A stretch of DNA of 15,536 bases, taken from assembly GCA_020852775.1 (NCBI GenBank), contig JADZAD010000018.1:1-15536 (forward strand), in the 5' to 3' direction. This document shows, piece after piece, positions 1 through 7,488 of the stretch. The stretch is from Anaerolineae bacterium. Its GTDB lineage: Bacteria; Chloroflexota; Anaerolineae; Aggregatilineales; UBA3940. The notes under the pieces are model-generated. The model made no database searches and was not told the DNA's origin. It saw only the letters and a program-made list of their open reading frames with translations. The position numbers were made by a program, and so were the translations under genes. The stretch's first letter is position 1. Each line of letters starts with the position of its first letter.

Positions 1-20
1 CCTTCCCGCAGGCACTTCGC

Positions 21-710
21 ATGCTGGTCATCATCCCGGCCTTTAACGAGGAACACAGCCTTGAGCCGGTGATCGAGCAGATCAGGGATGCCCTCCCCGG
101 CGCGGATGTGCTGGTCGTCAACGACGGTTCAACCGACCAGACAGCGGCAGTCGCGGCACGCCGCGGCGCACTGGTGGTGACTCTGCCCTACAACCTCGGC
201 ATCGGCTCGACGATGCAGACCGGCTTTATGTATGCTTACGAACATGGGTATGATGTCGCGTTTCAGGTCGATGGCGATGGCCAGCACGATCCCTACGAAC
301 TCGGTGAACTGCTCCAGGCGCTCCGACAGAACGGGGCGGACGTGGTCATCGGCTCACGATATATCGAGGATCGAGGCTATATCACACCCTGGCAGCGCCT
401 GATCGGGATCGTCATCCTCGCCCGGCTGATCTCGCTCGCCGTGCGCCAGCGGATTACCGACCCGACCTCCGGCTTCCGCGCCTGGAACCGCCGGGCAATT
501 GCCTTCTGTGCCGCGGATTATCCCTTCGACTACCCTGAGCCCGAGTCTGTGGTCACCCTCAGGCGGGCGGGCCTGCGCCTGATCGAAATCCCGGTGACGA
601 TGCATCCGCGCTACGGCGGCCAGTCCTCAATCACCCCGGTGCGCTCGGCCTATTACATGGTTAAGGTGATCATGGCGGTGCTCATCAACCTGCTGCGCGA
701 AAAGAGCTAG
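21..710 (+). CDS. Family 2 glycosyltransferase, dolichyl-phosphate-mannose-synthase-like
   Basis: Predicted cytosolic GT-A enzyme that moves a sugar from a nucleotide donor, probably to a polyprenyl phosphate or a growing glycan. Visible motifs are PAFNEE at residues 6-11, VVNDGSTD at 32-39 (nucleotide binding), the metal-binding QVDGDGQHDP with D84 and D86, then GSRY and a DPTSGFRAWNRRA block typical of DPM1-like GT2 proteins. At 229 aa it has the catalytic domain only and lacks the C-terminal membrane helices of some relatives. The frame stays open to the left edge of the window, so the true start could lie a few codons upstream of this ATG; only a weak purine stretch precedes it. It sits 19 nt before the DUF2304 gene, a recurrent pairing. 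Donor and acceptor cannot be read from sequence. Family certain, substrate unknown. Confidence 0.9.
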   Translation: MLVIIPAFNEEHSLEPVIEQIRDALPGADVLVVNDGSTDQTAAVAARRGALVVTLPYNLGIGSTMQTGFMYAYEHGYDVAFQVDGDGQHDPYELGELLQALRQNGADVVIGSRYIEDRGYITPWQRLIGIVILARLISLAVRQRITDPTSGFRAWNRRAIAFCAADYPFDYPEPESVVTLRRAGLRLIEIPVTMHPRYGGQSSITPVRSAYYMVKVIMAVLINLLREKS

Positions 711-729
711 CGGGAGAGGAGGAACACTG

Positions 730-1134
730 ATGCTGAGCAATATCGGACGGTTGGAGATCATCATGCTGGCGGGGCCAGCGGTGATGTTCCTGATCGTGCT
801 GGAAATGGTTCGTCGGCAGCGCCTGCGCGAGGACTACTCGCTCCTCTGGCTGGCGACCTTCGGTGTGCTGATCGTGCTCGCGCTCTCGCGCGAGATGCTT
901 GACACCATTGCCGACCTGATCGGTATCCGCTATCCACCGACCGCTCTCTTCGTCATCGCCACAGGCCTGACCCTGCTGGTTCTGCTCCAGTTCTCCGCGG
1001 TGATCACCCGGTTGTCACGGCAGAACAAGCAGGCAGCACAGCGTCTCGCGCTGCTTGACCTGCAGGTCAGGCAACTGGAGGAGCAGCTCCGGCAGATTTC
1101 TTCAACGGAACCCTCTCCACCCCCCGGCGGCTGA
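730..1134 (+). CDS. DUF2304 family small membrane protein
   Basis: A 134-aa protein matching my recollection of DUF2304: a hydrophobic N-terminal helix (about 8-27), a conserved stretch around LREDYSLLWLATFGVLIVLA (34-53) forming a second helix, the IRYPPTALFV block leading into a third helix (about 69-92), then a charged coiled-coil tail (about 94-124) and a Pro-rich end. The function of the family is not established. It is usually encoded right beside a DPM1-like GT2 gene, as here, so it may anchor or assist the soluble GT2 at the membrane; that is inference. A strong ribosome binding site (GGAGAGGAGG) ends about 8 nt before the ATG, making this start secure. The next gene begins 5 nt after its stop. 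Confidence 0.85.
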   Translation: MLSNIGRLEIIMLAGPAVMFLIVLEMVRRQRLREDYSLLWLATFGVLIVLALSREMLDTIADLIGIRYPPTALFVIATGLTLLVLLQFSAVITRLSRQNKQAAQRLALLDLQVRQLEEQLRQISSTEPSPPPGG

Positions 1135-1139
1135 CCCCC

Positions 1140-2270
1140 ATGCGGGTGCTGCATATCAGCAAAGTCACCGGTATATCCGGATCGGAGGGCCACCTGCTGC
1201 GCCTGCTGCCAGGGCTGGCTGCCCGGGGTATCGATGTCCGTATGGCCGTGCTGGAAGACCCCCGCTCCCCGGTGGACGCCTTCTGCCAGCGGCTGCAGGA
1301 TGGCGGTGTACAGATGACACGTATCCGGATGCGCCATCACCTTGACCTCGCTTCCGCTCGGAACCTTGACAGGCTGATCCGCTCCACCGCTCCGGACATC
1401 GTCCATACGCATCTTGTCCATGCGGACTTCTACGGCCTGCCCCTCGCCATCCGGGCCGGGGTGCGCTGCACGGTCACCTCACGTCACAACGACGACGCCT
1501 TCCGCTACAACCCTGTTTTCCGAGTGATTAACCGGCTGGTGATGTCAGACGCCAGCCGCGTGATCGTGATCTCCGGCGCGCTTGAACGGTTCGTCACGTC
1601 TGTTGAAGGTATCCCCCCGGCTAAGGTGCGCATCGTGCGTTACGGCATCGAGAGCGAACCGCCCCCGGCCGGGGTGCGCGATCGTGCCCGCGCGCGATTA
1701 GGCTACGATTCGGATACGCCGCTGGTCGGGTTCGTGGGCAGGCTCGTGCGCCAGAAAGGAGCAGATGTCCTGCTGGAGGCCTTCACGCGGATTCTCCAAC
1801 ATACTCCGCGGGCGAGGCTTTTCATCGCCGGGGATGGCCCACTGCGCGCCGAACTGGAGCGGCAGGCGTGGTCACTCATGCCGGGTGACAGAGTGCGCTT
1901 CCTCGGCTGGGTAGACAACGCAAATGAGTTGATGCCCGCCGCCGACGTGCTCGCTATCCCTTCGCGCTGGGAGGGGTTCGGATTGGTAACTTTAGAGGCG
2001 ATGCGCTATGCTGTACCACTTGTAGCCAGCCGCGTAACCGCCCTGCCTGAGATCGTGGTGGACGGTCAGACTGGCCTGCTGGTTGAGCCAGACTCCCCGG
2101 AGCAGCTTGCCGGCGCGCTGCAAACCTTACTGGATAACCCCGCGCAGGCCGACGCCTATGGCAAAGCGGGACAGCGGCGCCTTCTGGATGAGTTTTCCGT
2201 CGATAAGATGATTGCTGCGACGGCAGCCGTCTATGAGGAGGCGTTGTCGATTCACACAGGGGACACCTGA
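1140..2270 (+). CDS. Family 4 glycosyltransferase (GT-B)
   Basis: Predicted retaining GT-B glycosyltransferase of 376 aa, the usual length for the family. The N-terminal half opens with MRVLHISKVTGISGSEGHL, a GT4 acceptor-domain start with a glycine-rich loop. The C-terminal half has GRLVRQKGADVLLEAF (from residue 200), LFIAGDGPL, a VRFLGWVDN strand, and the EX7E catalytic/donor-binding motif with E278 and E286 inside EGFGLVTLEAM. No signal peptide or membrane helix is evident, so it acts in the cytosol, probably adding a sugar to a lipid-linked glycan. The ATG lies 5 nt after the DUF2304 stop, with only a weak GC-rich ribosome site, suggesting translational coupling. The sugar specificity is unknown. 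The downstream amidotransferase gene starts 4 nt after its stop. Confidence 0.9.
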   Translation: MRVLHISKVTGISGSEGHLLRLLPGLAARGIDVRMAVLEDPRSPVDAFCQRLQDGGVQMTRIRMRHHLDLASARNLDRLIRSTAPDIVHTHLVHADFYGLPLAIRAGVRCTVTSRHNDDAFRYNPVFRVINRLVMSDASRVIVISGALERFVTSVEGIPPAKVRIVRYGIESEPPPAGVRDRARARLGYDSDTPLVGFVGRLVRQKGADVLLEAFTRILQHTPRARLFIAGDGPLRAELERQAWSLMPGDRVRFLGWVDNANELMPAADVLAIPSRWEGFGLVTLEAMRYAVPLVASRVTALPEIVVDGQTGLLVEPDSPEQLAGALQTLLDNPAQADAYGKAGQRRLLDEFSVDKMIAATAAVYEEALSIHTGDT

Positions 2271-2274
2271 GTCG

Positions 2275-4218
2275 ATGTGTGGTATCTGCGGGATGGTTGC
2301 CCTCAAAGGGCAGCGACCGGATGAGAACACGCTTGCCCGCATGGTTCGCGTATTGGACCACCGCGGGCCGGATGATTCGGGCTACATGATCGATGGCCCC
2401 TGCGGCCTGGGCAATACACGGCTGGCGGTAATCGACCCCAGCCCCGCCGGGCACCAGCCAATGCAGGTGCGGCATACCCCCACCAACGTCCCCTCCCGTT
2501 CCGGTGAGCCTGTCCCGCCGAGTGAAGCGTGGATCGTCTACAACGGCGAGGTATACAACTTTAACGAAGTGCGGGCGGTGCTCTCCGCGATGAGACACCA
2601 CTTCACCTCACATACTGATACCGAAACACTGCTCCGTTCCTATATCCAGTTCGGCGCGAGCAACTTCATCAAGCCCTACCGGGGGATGTTTGCGCTCGCC
2701 ATCTGGGATGTGACCAACCAGCGCCTGCTGCTCGTGCGTGACAGGCTTGGCGAGAAGCCGCTATACTATACCTTCACCGATGAATGGATGGTGTTTGGCT
2801 CGGAGATCAAGGCTATTCTGGAGCACCCGGATGTGCCACGCCGCTTCAACGCGGACGTGCTGCCACACTACCTGACTTACGGTTATCCACCTTCACCTGA
2901 TACGCTTTTCCGGGGGATTCACACCCTGCCTCCCGGTCACATGCTCTCGCTTGATCTGTCGCGCAGCCAGCCGATCGCCGAAATCATCCCCTACTGGCAA
3001 CCTCCTTACCCGGTGAGTGGTGAAGACCCGCGTACCGAGGAGAACATCGCCACCGATCTGCTCGCGCACCTGCGCTGGTCGGTGCGCCTGCGCCTTCTCT
3101 CGGATGTGCCGCTGGGGGCGTTCCTCTCCGGTGGGCTGGATTCGGCAGCGATCGTGGCGCTGATGGCGCAGGAGAGCACCAGCACGATCAAGACGTTCTC
3201 CATCGGCTTCAGGAATGAGCCCAGTTTCGACGAGACACGCTATGCTCGCAAAGTACAGGCCAAGTTCGTCACAGAACACCACGAGTTCATCGTCTCACCT
3301 GACGTCGTCGAACTGGTAGATGACCTGATCTGGCATCACGACCAACCCTTCGGTGATTCATCCGCTATCCCGACTTACCTGATCAGCAAGCTGGCCCGCC
3401 AGCACGTCACGGTCGCCCTGACCGGTGACGGCGGAGACGAGCTGTTCGCCGGGTACGAACGCTTCCGGGCGGCGCGGCTGGCCTCGACGTATTCACACCT
3501 GCCCGGGGTCGCTCAACGGGCAGTGACAGCCGCGCTCAGCCGCTTCTCAGAGAACACGGATTACGCCGGGCTGGTACGTAACGCCAACCGTTTTGTCCGC
3601 GCCGCCAACCTCCCGCTTGACGAACAGTATCTGTCGTGGATTCGCTATGTCGCCAGCACATGGGTTGTTGGCCTGCTGGGTGAGTCGCAGGAGCTGGCCG
3701 TCCGGGAGCATTATCGACAGGTGTTCGGCAGCAGGCCGGTAGGGAGCGAGGATGATATTGTCTCCCGGCTGCTCGATGTCAATATACGGAGTTATCTGCC
3801 TGAAGACCTGCTCGTCAAGGTGGACCGGATGAGCATGGCAGCTTCCCTTGAGGCGCGCGCGCCATTCCTGGATCACCAGCTTGTGCAATACGCTGCGGCC
3901 ATCCCCACCAGCATGAAACTACGCCGCGGCGTGAAGAAATACATCCTGAAGCGAGCGCTGCGCGGGCTCCTGCCGGACAGTATCATCGACCGGAAGAAGC
4001 ACGGTTTTGGCGTGCCGGTAGGGGCGTGGTTCCGCACCAGCCTGGCGAAGTATGCCCGCTCTGTGCTGCTCAACCCGCAGGCGCAGGCACGCGGAGTGCT
4101 CAATAGTGAAGTCGTTGAAACCATGCTGGAGACGCACATCGCAGGGAAGGCCGATCTCGGCCATTCACTCTGGACACTGCTGACGCTTGAATTGTGGCTG
4201 CAGCGCTATTTCGCATGA
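2275..4218 (+). CDS. asnB: Glutamine-hydrolysing asparagine synthase-like amidotransferase
   Basis: A 647-aa two-domain enzyme. The N-terminal class II glutaminase domain begins MCGICG, where Cys2 becomes the nucleophile after Met removal, followed by DHRGPDDSGY, YNGEVYN and SHTDTETLL. The C-terminal synthetase domain has the ATP pyrophosphatase loop SGGLDS (residues 285-290), LTGDGGDELFAGY, and the MSMAASLEARAPFLDH and KHGFGVPVGAW blocks. An upstream ATG at 2212 would add 21 residues and bury Cys2, so 2275 is the functional start; an AGGGG lies 12 nt before it. Between QPM and WIVYNGE there is a Pro/Ser-rich stretch (about residues 64-84), longer than usual. The standard reaction is Asp to Asn with Gln and ATP. 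Within a surface-glycan operon, a role in amidating a sugar carboxylate (as proposed for WbpS-like proteins) is equally plausible but unproven. Confidence 0.9.
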   Translation: MCGICGMVALKGQRPDENTLARMVRVLDHRGPDDSGYMIDGPCGLGNTRLAVIDPSPAGHQPMQVRHTPTNVPSRSGEPVPPSEAWIVYNGEVYNFNEVRAVLSAMRHHFTSHTDTETLLRSYIQFGASNFIKPYRGMFALAIWDVTNQRLLLVRDRLGEKPLYYTFTDEWMVFGSEIKAILEHPDVPRRFNADVLPHYLTYGYPPSPDTLFRGIHTLPPGHMLSLDLSRSQPIAEIIPYWQPPYPVSGEDPRTEENIATDLLAHLRWSVRLRLLSDVPLGAFLSGGLDSAAIVALMAQESTSTIKTFSIGFRNEPSFDETRYARKVQAKFVTEHHEFIVSPDVVELVDDLIWHHDQPFGDSSAIPTYLISKLARQHVTVALTGDGGDELFAGYERFRAARLASTYSHLPGVAQRAVTAALSRFSENTDYAGLVRNANRFVRAANLPLDEQYLSWIRYVASTWVVGLLGESQELAVREHYRQVFGSRPVGSEDDIVSRLLDVNIRSYLPEDLLVKVDRMSMAASLEARAPFLDHQLVQYAAAIPTSMKLRRGVKKYILKRALRGLLPDSIIDRKKHGFGVPVGAWFRTSLAKYARSVLLNPQAQARGVLNSEVVETMLETHIAGKADLGHSLWTLLTLELWLQRYFA

Positions 4219-4266
4219 TTCGCCTGATGCCGACCGTGCTATTCTGATATGAAGGAAGTGTGATTC

Positions 4267-5214
4267 GTGGCGAACTATCTTGTAACGGGAGGAGCCGGGT
4301 TCATCGGTTCCAGTCTGGTTGAAGCGCTTCTGGAACGCGGGCACGCCGTCCGCGTCCTCGACAACTTCGCGACAGGCCGCCGCGAGAACATCGCGCCGTT
4401 CCTGCCGCGGATCGAGCTGATTGAGGGCAGCCTGACCAGTGTGGACGATGTACGGCAGGCGGTCCGGGATATGGATGTGATTCTGCACCACGGCGCGATC
4501 CCCTCTGTGCCACGCTCGATTGACGATCCGGTAACCTCCAACGAGGTCAACGTCACCGGAACGCTGCATGTGCTGAACGCGGCGCGCGAGTTTGGGGCAA
4601 AGCGCGTGGTCTTCGCCTCTTCCTCTTCGATCTACGGCGATCAGGACGAAGAGTCCGCCAAAGTCGAGACGATGCGCTCCTACCCGATCTCACCATACGG
4701 CGTTTCCAAACTCGCGGCGGAGGCGTACTGCCAGGCGTTTCACATCGTCTACGGCCTGGAGACTGTCTCTCTGCGCTATTTCAACGTCTTTGGCCCCCGG
4801 CAGGACCCAAAGAGTACATACGCCGCGGTCATTCCGCGCTTTATCACTGCGCTGCTGCAGGGTACCGCCCCGACTATCTACGGAGACGGGGAGCAGACAC
4901 GCGATTTCACGTTCGTCGGGAACGTAGTCGCCGGGAACCTGCTGGCCGCCGAATCCCCTGCTGAGCGCGTCGCCGGAGAGGTATTCAACCTGGCTACCGG
5001 CGGGCAGGTGTCGCTGAATATGCTGTTCGAGATGCTGCAGGAGATGGTCGGCAGTAATATCCAGCCGATCTATGAGACAGCCCGCACCGGGGACATCAAA
5101 TACTCGCGCGCGGACATCAGCAAAGCATATGCGCGGATGAACTACGAGCCACGCATCCCCTTCGCGGATGGGCTGAACGCGACTGTGCAGTGGTACCGGC
5201 AGCAGACTACATGA
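4267..5214 (+). CDS. NAD-dependent sugar-nucleotide epimerase (extended SDR)
   Basis: A 315-aa extended short-chain dehydrogenase/reductase. The Rossmann glycine motif GGAGFIG occupies residues 8-14, an SSSSIYG strand carries the catalytic Ser, and the YxxxK pair is Y144 and K148 in YGVSK. The SLRYFNVFGPRQDP block and IYGDGEQTRDFTFV are typical of UDP-glucose/UDP-N-acetylglucosamine 4-epimerases. The HGAIPSVPRSIDDP segment resembles the WbpP/GalE branch that accepts N-acetylated sugars, so UDP-GlcNAc/UDP-GalNAc interconversion is the best guess; UDP-glucuronate epimerase is an alternative. The start is GTG, preceded at 8 nt by a strong GAAGGAAG ribosome site. The 48-nt gap upstream is the largest in the glycan operon and shows no convincing promoter. 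It probably makes the donor sugar for neighbouring glycosyltransferases. Confidence 0.88.
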   Translation: MANYLVTGGAGFIGSSLVEALLERGHAVRVLDNFATGRRENIAPFLPRIELIEGSLTSVDDVRQAVRDMDVILHHGAIPSVPRSIDDPVTSNEVNVTGTLHVLNAAREFGAKRVVFASSSSIYGDQDEESAKVETMRSYPISPYGVSKLAAEAYCQAFHIVYGLETVSLRYFNVFGPRQDPKSTYAAVIPRFITALLQGTAPTIYGDGEQTRDFTFVGNVVAGNLLAAESPAERVAGEVFNLATGGQVSLNMLFEMLQEMVGSNIQPIYETARTGDIKYSRADISKAYARMNYEPRIPFADGLNATVQWYRQQTT

Positions 5215-6446
5215 GGATTGGTGCGCGCTACGACAGGGTGATCACAGGCCCGGTACGGGTGATGCGTATCATTGCCCGGATGAACGTCGGCGGCCCGGCG
5301 ATACATGTCTCGCTGCTGGCGGCGCGCCTGAATGATGACCACTTCCGCACGACGCTCGTTACCGGTATGATCGGTGCGGATGAAGGCAACATGGATTATC
5401 TGGCGCATGAATTGAACATTGAGCTGGTGGTAGTGCCATCACTTCAACGGGAGATCTTGCCGGGGCCAGACTTTCGGGCACTGCTGCACCTGATCCGGCT
5501 GATCCGCGTGGAGCGGCCTCACGTTGTTCACACACATACCGCCAAGGCCGGGCTGGTTGGGCGCCTGGCGGCATGGCTGTGCGGCGTCCCCGTGATTGTG
5601 CACACCTTTCACGGGCATGTGCTCCAGGGGTACTTCGGTACATTCAAAACCCGGCTGTTCATCTGGCTGGAACGGCTGGGGGGGCTGGCGTCCGATACGA
5701 TCCTGACGATCAGTGACGGGCTGCGCGAGGAACTGCAGAACACCTTCCGCATCGCCCCGGCACACAAGTTCCGTGTTCTGCCACTTGGGCTGGATCTGAC
5801 CCCGCTCACCTCCCTGAAAGAGCAGCGAGGGGCCCTGCGCCGTGAGCTTGGGATCGCTGATACTCAGCCGTTAATCGGGATCGTCGGGCGGCTGGTGCCG
5901 ATCAAAAATCACGCCCTGTTCCTGCAGGCCGCCCGCCTGGTCGCGGATGTCAATCCACGCGCCTGCTTCGCAATTATCGGTGACGGGGAACTGCGCGCAG
6001 TGCTGCAACAGCAGTCAGCGGAACTCGACCTGACGGAGCAGGTGCGGTTCACCGGCTGGCGCAAAGACCTCGGCAATGTATATGCAGACCTCGACCTGGT
6101 GGTAATATCGTCCGACAATGAAGGGACGCCCGTCTCACTGATCGAAGCGATGGCCGCTGGCGTACCGGTGATCGGTACACAGGTGGGTGGCATCCCCGAT
6201 CTGCTGGCACACGGGGAACTGGGCATTCTCGTCCCGCCGCAGGATGCACGTAGTCTGGGACAGGCGATGCTGCAAGCCCTTTCGCAGCCTTCAGGTGAAC
6301 GGGCAGTACGGGCTCGCCGCGTAGTGCTGGCAGAGTACAGTGTGGATCGGCTGGCAGCCGATATCCGCGCACTCTATATTGAGCTGTTAACCCGCAAGGG
6401 TTTCACTGCAGAGTGGCAGAATGCCACCGAGGTGCACTCCTCATGA
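5211..6446 (+). CDS. Family 4 glycosyltransferase (GT-B)
   Basis: Predicted 411-aa retaining GT-B glycosyltransferase. The acceptor domain starts around MRIIARMNVGGPAIHVSLLA and includes VHTHTAKAGLVGRLAAW and a VHTFHGHVLQGYFG block seen in capsule and exopolysaccharide GT4 enzymes. The donor domain has GIVGRLVPIKNHALFL, FAIIGDGELR, VRFTGW and the EX7E motif E304...E312 in EGTPVSLIEAMAAG. The ATG chosen overlaps the epimerase stop as ATGA, implying translational coupling. A GTG at 5190 or an ATG at 5262 are alternative starts, the latter giving a shorter N-terminus closer to the core domain. No clear ribosome site marks any of the three, so the start is uncertain. It has no membrane segments. 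Sugar specificity cannot be deduced. Confidence 0.88.
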   Translation: MRIGARYDRVITGPVRVMRIIARMNVGGPAIHVSLLAARLNDDHFRTTLVTGMIGADEGNMDYLAHELNIELVVVPSLQREILPGPDFRALLHLIRLIRVERPHVVHTHTAKAGLVGRLAAWLCGVPVIVHTFHGHVLQGYFGTFKTRLFIWLERLGGLASDTILTISDGLREELQNTFRIAPAHKFRVLPLGLDLTPLTSLKEQRGALRRELGIADTQPLIGIVGRLVPIKNHALFLQAARLVADVNPRACFAIIGDGELRAVLQQQSAELDLTEQVRFTGWRKDLGNVYADLDLVVISSDNEGTPVSLIEAMAAGVPVIGTQVGGIPDLLAHGELGILVPPQDARSLGQAMLQALSQPSGERAVRARRVVLAEYSVDRLAADIRALYIELLTRKGFTAEWQNATEVHSS

Positions 6447-7474
6447 TGAGTGAGTTTATACCCCTGATCCTTGCATCGGGTTTCGTGTCCTTCCTGGCGA
6501 CACCGGTTATCCGCCAGATTGCGCACTCGACCGGATTCGTTTCTGTCCCGGTTGCGCGCTCCGTTCACGTCACCCCGATGCCGATGCTCGGCGGCGTGGC
6601 CATCTATGTTGGCCTGGTTGCGGCGCTTCTGATCAGCGGCTTCCAACCCTGGAAGGAACTGCTGGGCGTCAGCATCGGCATGACCATCGTCGTGATAGTA
6701 GGCTTGCTCGATGACCGCTATGGCACGCCGCCAATCGTGCGCCTGCTGGCAGAACTGCTGGCCGCCGCTGTTCTGATCATCTCCGGCATTCAGGTGCAGC
6801 TGCTCCCCTGGCCGGTCGCCAATTACGTGCTCACGGCCCTGTGGGTGATCGGCATCTGCAACGCGCTGAACTTCCAGGACAACATGGATGGCCTGGCTGC
6901 CGGGCTGGCTGCGATCGCCAGCGGAGCCTTCTTCGTGCTGGCTGTTATTGAAGGGCTGGGGCTGGTAGCGACGCTCGCTGCCGCGACGATGGGCGCGTGC
7001 GTGGCCTTTCTGTACTACAACTTCAACCCGGCGACGCTCTTTATGGGTGATACCGGCGCGCTTCTGCTCGGCTTCATTCTGGCGGTGCTCGGCATCAAGC
7101 TGGAGTTCGCTGGACGGCCTACTGATTCCACCTGGCTGATCCCGATTGTTCTGCTTGGGGTGCCCATCTTCGATGCCATGCTGGTGATCCTCTCACGTAT
7201 CCGGCGAAAGCGCCCGATCTACGTTGGGGGACGGGATCACACTTCACACCGGATGGTATCGCTGTTCGGCATGACCCATGCCCGCGCCGTAATGACGCTT
7301 TACCTCAGCAGCGTTGCGCTGGGGCTGACCGGCCTGATGCTGCGCGACTCCACTCCTGCCCAGGCGCGGACGATTCTTGTGATCTTCCTGGCAATCTTCA
7401 CCGGGACGCTGATCTGGCTGGAATGGCGCTTCGCAACCTTCTCCCCCATCGAGTCGGAGCCACCGGCCCACTGA
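6443..7474 (+). CDS. WecA/MraY-family polyprenyl-phosphate phosphoglycosyl transferase
   Basis: A polytopic membrane enzyme of 343 aa with roughly ten to eleven hydrophobic segments. It should transfer a sugar-1-phosphate from a UDP-sugar to undecaprenyl phosphate on the cytosolic face, starting glycan assembly. Diagnostic motifs are GLLDDRYG with D90-D91, NALNFQDNMDGLAAG (N140 to G154), the FMGDTGALLLG loop with D203, and GRDHTSHR (D265, H266, H269, R270), the WecA-type version of the HxxxHR substrate loop. The WecA/RgpG/TagO branch is favoured over MraY because there is no murein gene cluster around it and because of its glycan-operon context. The ATG at 6443 overlaps the upstream stop (ATGA) and has GAGGTG 8 nt before it; an ATG at 6446 and an upstream ATG at 6413 are less likely. 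Confidence 0.9.
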   Translation: MMSEFIPLILASGFVSFLATPVIRQIAHSTGFVSVPVARSVHVTPMPMLGGVAIYVGLVAALLISGFQPWKELLGVSIGMTIVVIVGLLDDRYGTPPIVRLLAELLAAAVLIISGIQVQLLPWPVANYVLTALWVIGICNALNFQDNMDGLAAGLAAIASGAFFVLAVIEGLGLVATLAAATMGACVAFLYYNFNPATLFMGDTGALLLGFILAVLGIKLEFAGRPTDSTWLIPIVLLGVPIFDAMLVILSRIRRKRPIYVGGRDHTSHRMVSLFGMTHARAVMTLYLSSVALGLTGLMLRDSTPAQARTILVIFLAIFTGTLIWLEWRFATFSPIESEPPAH

Positions 7475-7488
7475 GCGGAGCCCGCACC

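Noticed and set aside
2212..2274. An upstream ATG extending the asparagine synthase-like protein by 21 residues.
   Set aside because: It would place residues before the N-terminal Cys nucleophile and overlap the upstream gene by 59 nt; MCGICG at 2275 is the functional start.
4219..4266. Possible internal promoter in the gap before the epimerase (TATTCT near 4240).
   Set aside because: No acceptable -35 element at 16-18 nt spacing; the gap seems to carry only the ribosome binding site.
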